Shown piece after piece: positions 63,225-64,000 of a DNA stretch of 64,000 nt. Position 1 is the stretch's first letter, and each line of letters opens with the position of its first letter. Under the pieces are notes generated by a model. It saw only the letters and a list, made by a program, of their open reading frames with translations. It was not told the origin of the DNA and made no database searches. This DNA comes from Rhizomys pruinosus (Eukaryota > Chordata > Mammalia > Rodentia > Spalacidae): positions 736,292 through 800,291 of the forward strand of contig VZQC01010571.1 in NCBI GenBank assembly GCA_009823505.1, in the 5' to 3' direction. Made by a program: the position numbers and the translations under genes.

Positions 63225-63386
63225 ACATGCCCAGGAGTGGTATGGCTGAGCCATCACTTCAGCCCCAACATACCCAAAGATTTTTAACTGCCATATTGTG
63301 ATATTACATGCCCAGGAGTGGTATGGCTGAGCCATCACTTCAGCCCCAATATACCCAAAGATTTTTAACTGCCATATTGTGATATT
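63225..63386. repeat. 81-bp tandem duplication
   Basis: Units 63,225-63,305 and 63,306-63,386 are almost identical. Each holds the L1 end, the SINE head start and the target-site flank. Confidence 0.93.
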
Positions 63387-63637
63387 AGAAAATTGGAGAC
63401 AATTCACGTAACTACCAGTAGGAAAATGAACAATATCATTCATATGACATAGCAGTTAGGCAAATATATAAATGTGATTTAGTTTCAAATGCATGGAAAA
63501 AGTTTCAGAACAGAAACTCTGTGACACCTGTGCTCCCATTCCCAGCTTTCTTGGCTCACTTCGTCTCCTGTAAATCAGTCTCTGGCTAGTGCCATGTTTC
63601 TCACCATTTCATGCTTTTGCTGTTGATTGCTTTTTTC

Positions 63638-63795
63638 CTTCTTTTTTTTGGTCATTTTGAGACAGGGTCTCCCTGTAGCCCCAGCTGGCCTGGAACTTAC
63701 TATATAGACCAGGCTGATCTTGAACTCACATAGATCCAGTTGCCTCTGCCTCTGAGTGCTGGAATTAAAGGTGTACACCACCATGCCTGGCTGAT
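63638..63795 (-). mobile_element. B1 SINE
   Basis: Antisense B1 ending 'caccaccatgcctggct'. Confidence 0.85.
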
Positions 63796-63823
63796 TTTGC
63801 TATTTAAAAATATTTTTATTAAT

Positions 63824-63974
63824 AGCTGGGCGTGGTGGTGTACTCCTTTAATCTTAGCACTTGCGAGGCAGAGGAAGGTGGATCTTTGTGAGTTCAAGGC
63901 CTGCCTGGTCTACATAGTGAGCTCCAGGCCACCTGGGACTAAAGGGAGACCTTGTCTCAAAAAGACCAAAAGAA
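63824..63974 (+). mobile_element. B1 SINE with target-site duplication
   Basis: B1 flanked by aaaaatatttttattaat at 63,806-63,823 and 63,975-63,992. Confidence 0.92.
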
Positions 63975-64000
63975 AAAAATATTTTTATTAATTTTATTTT

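Larger units (their letters stand above)
62354..63245 (-). mobile_element. 5'-truncated L1, antisense, interrupted by a B3
   Basis: In antisense order it shows the tail repeat (TTTA)n, the same L1 3'UTR as at 49.2 kb, a B3 insertion (62,594-62,819), the N, more 3'UTR, and the last part of ORF2 (63,228 down to 62,944). It sits inside the head of a composite SINE. Confidence 0.88.
62108..63267 (-). mobile_element. Composite SINE G: B1 plus B3 head, split by an L1
   Basis: On the minus strand the head ends 'gaaccatttttaa' and passes into 'gctgggcatggtggcgcac' B1. The head's first 20 or so bases lie at 63,246-63,266, beyond the L1. The perfect 17-bp repeat acatacccaaagatttt at 62,091-62,107 and 63,268-63,284 encloses everything, so B1 and head arrived as one insertion and the L1 came later. 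Confidence 0.88.

Overview
This is a vertebrate nuclear window from a muroid rodent. It is dense in B1, B2/B3, B4 and ID SINEs and L1 elements, and it holds two recognisable protein genes with introns. The single short N-terminal repeat in RPL7 and the SINE subfamilies argue against Mus or Rattus. A cricetid-type rodent (vole, hamster or deer mouse group) is my inference, not a proof.

Layout. Positions 1-26,934 are non-coding and read best as intron 2 of RDH10, which lies on the minus strand. RDH10 exon 2 is at 26,935-27,170 and coding exon 1 at 28,796-29,084; exons 3-6, with the catalytic Ser and Tyr-x3-Lys, were not found. A CpG island (about 28,780-30,400) separates RDH10 from RPL7, which runs the other way on the plus strand as seven exons: start codon 30,691, stop 33,625-33,627, poly(A) signal 33,963. 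The two genes are head to head with 1.6 kb between start codons. A second, unassigned CpG-rich block lies at about 40,880-41,600. The rest, to 64,000, is intergenic or belongs to a neighbouring gene that I could not identify. It contains a 23-unit 72-bp minisatellite (44,579-46,233), several truncated L1 copies, a retroposed U6 snRNA copy (57,901) and many SINEs.

The most interesting signal is a recurrent composite SINE. It is the tRNA-derived head of a B3/B2 element (about 95 nt) fused at one junction (after 'ctttaa') to the start of a B1. I see seven copies. In two of them (57,206-57,345 and 62,108-63,267) one target-site duplication brackets head and B1 together, so the fusion moved as a unit. 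A true nested insertion at 59,073-59,297 shows what independent insertion looks like by contrast.

Assembly quality matters. A single N at 13,908 joins two nearly identical 3.3-kb blocks (10,619-13,907 and 13,909-17,250) that look like unmerged contig ends. A second N at 62,844 is flanked by SINE-filled and SINE-empty versions of one short L1 segment.

The two genes do not act in one pathway. RDH10 oxidises retinol in retinoic acid synthesis and RPL7 is a large-subunit ribosomal protein; what they share is the promoter region.
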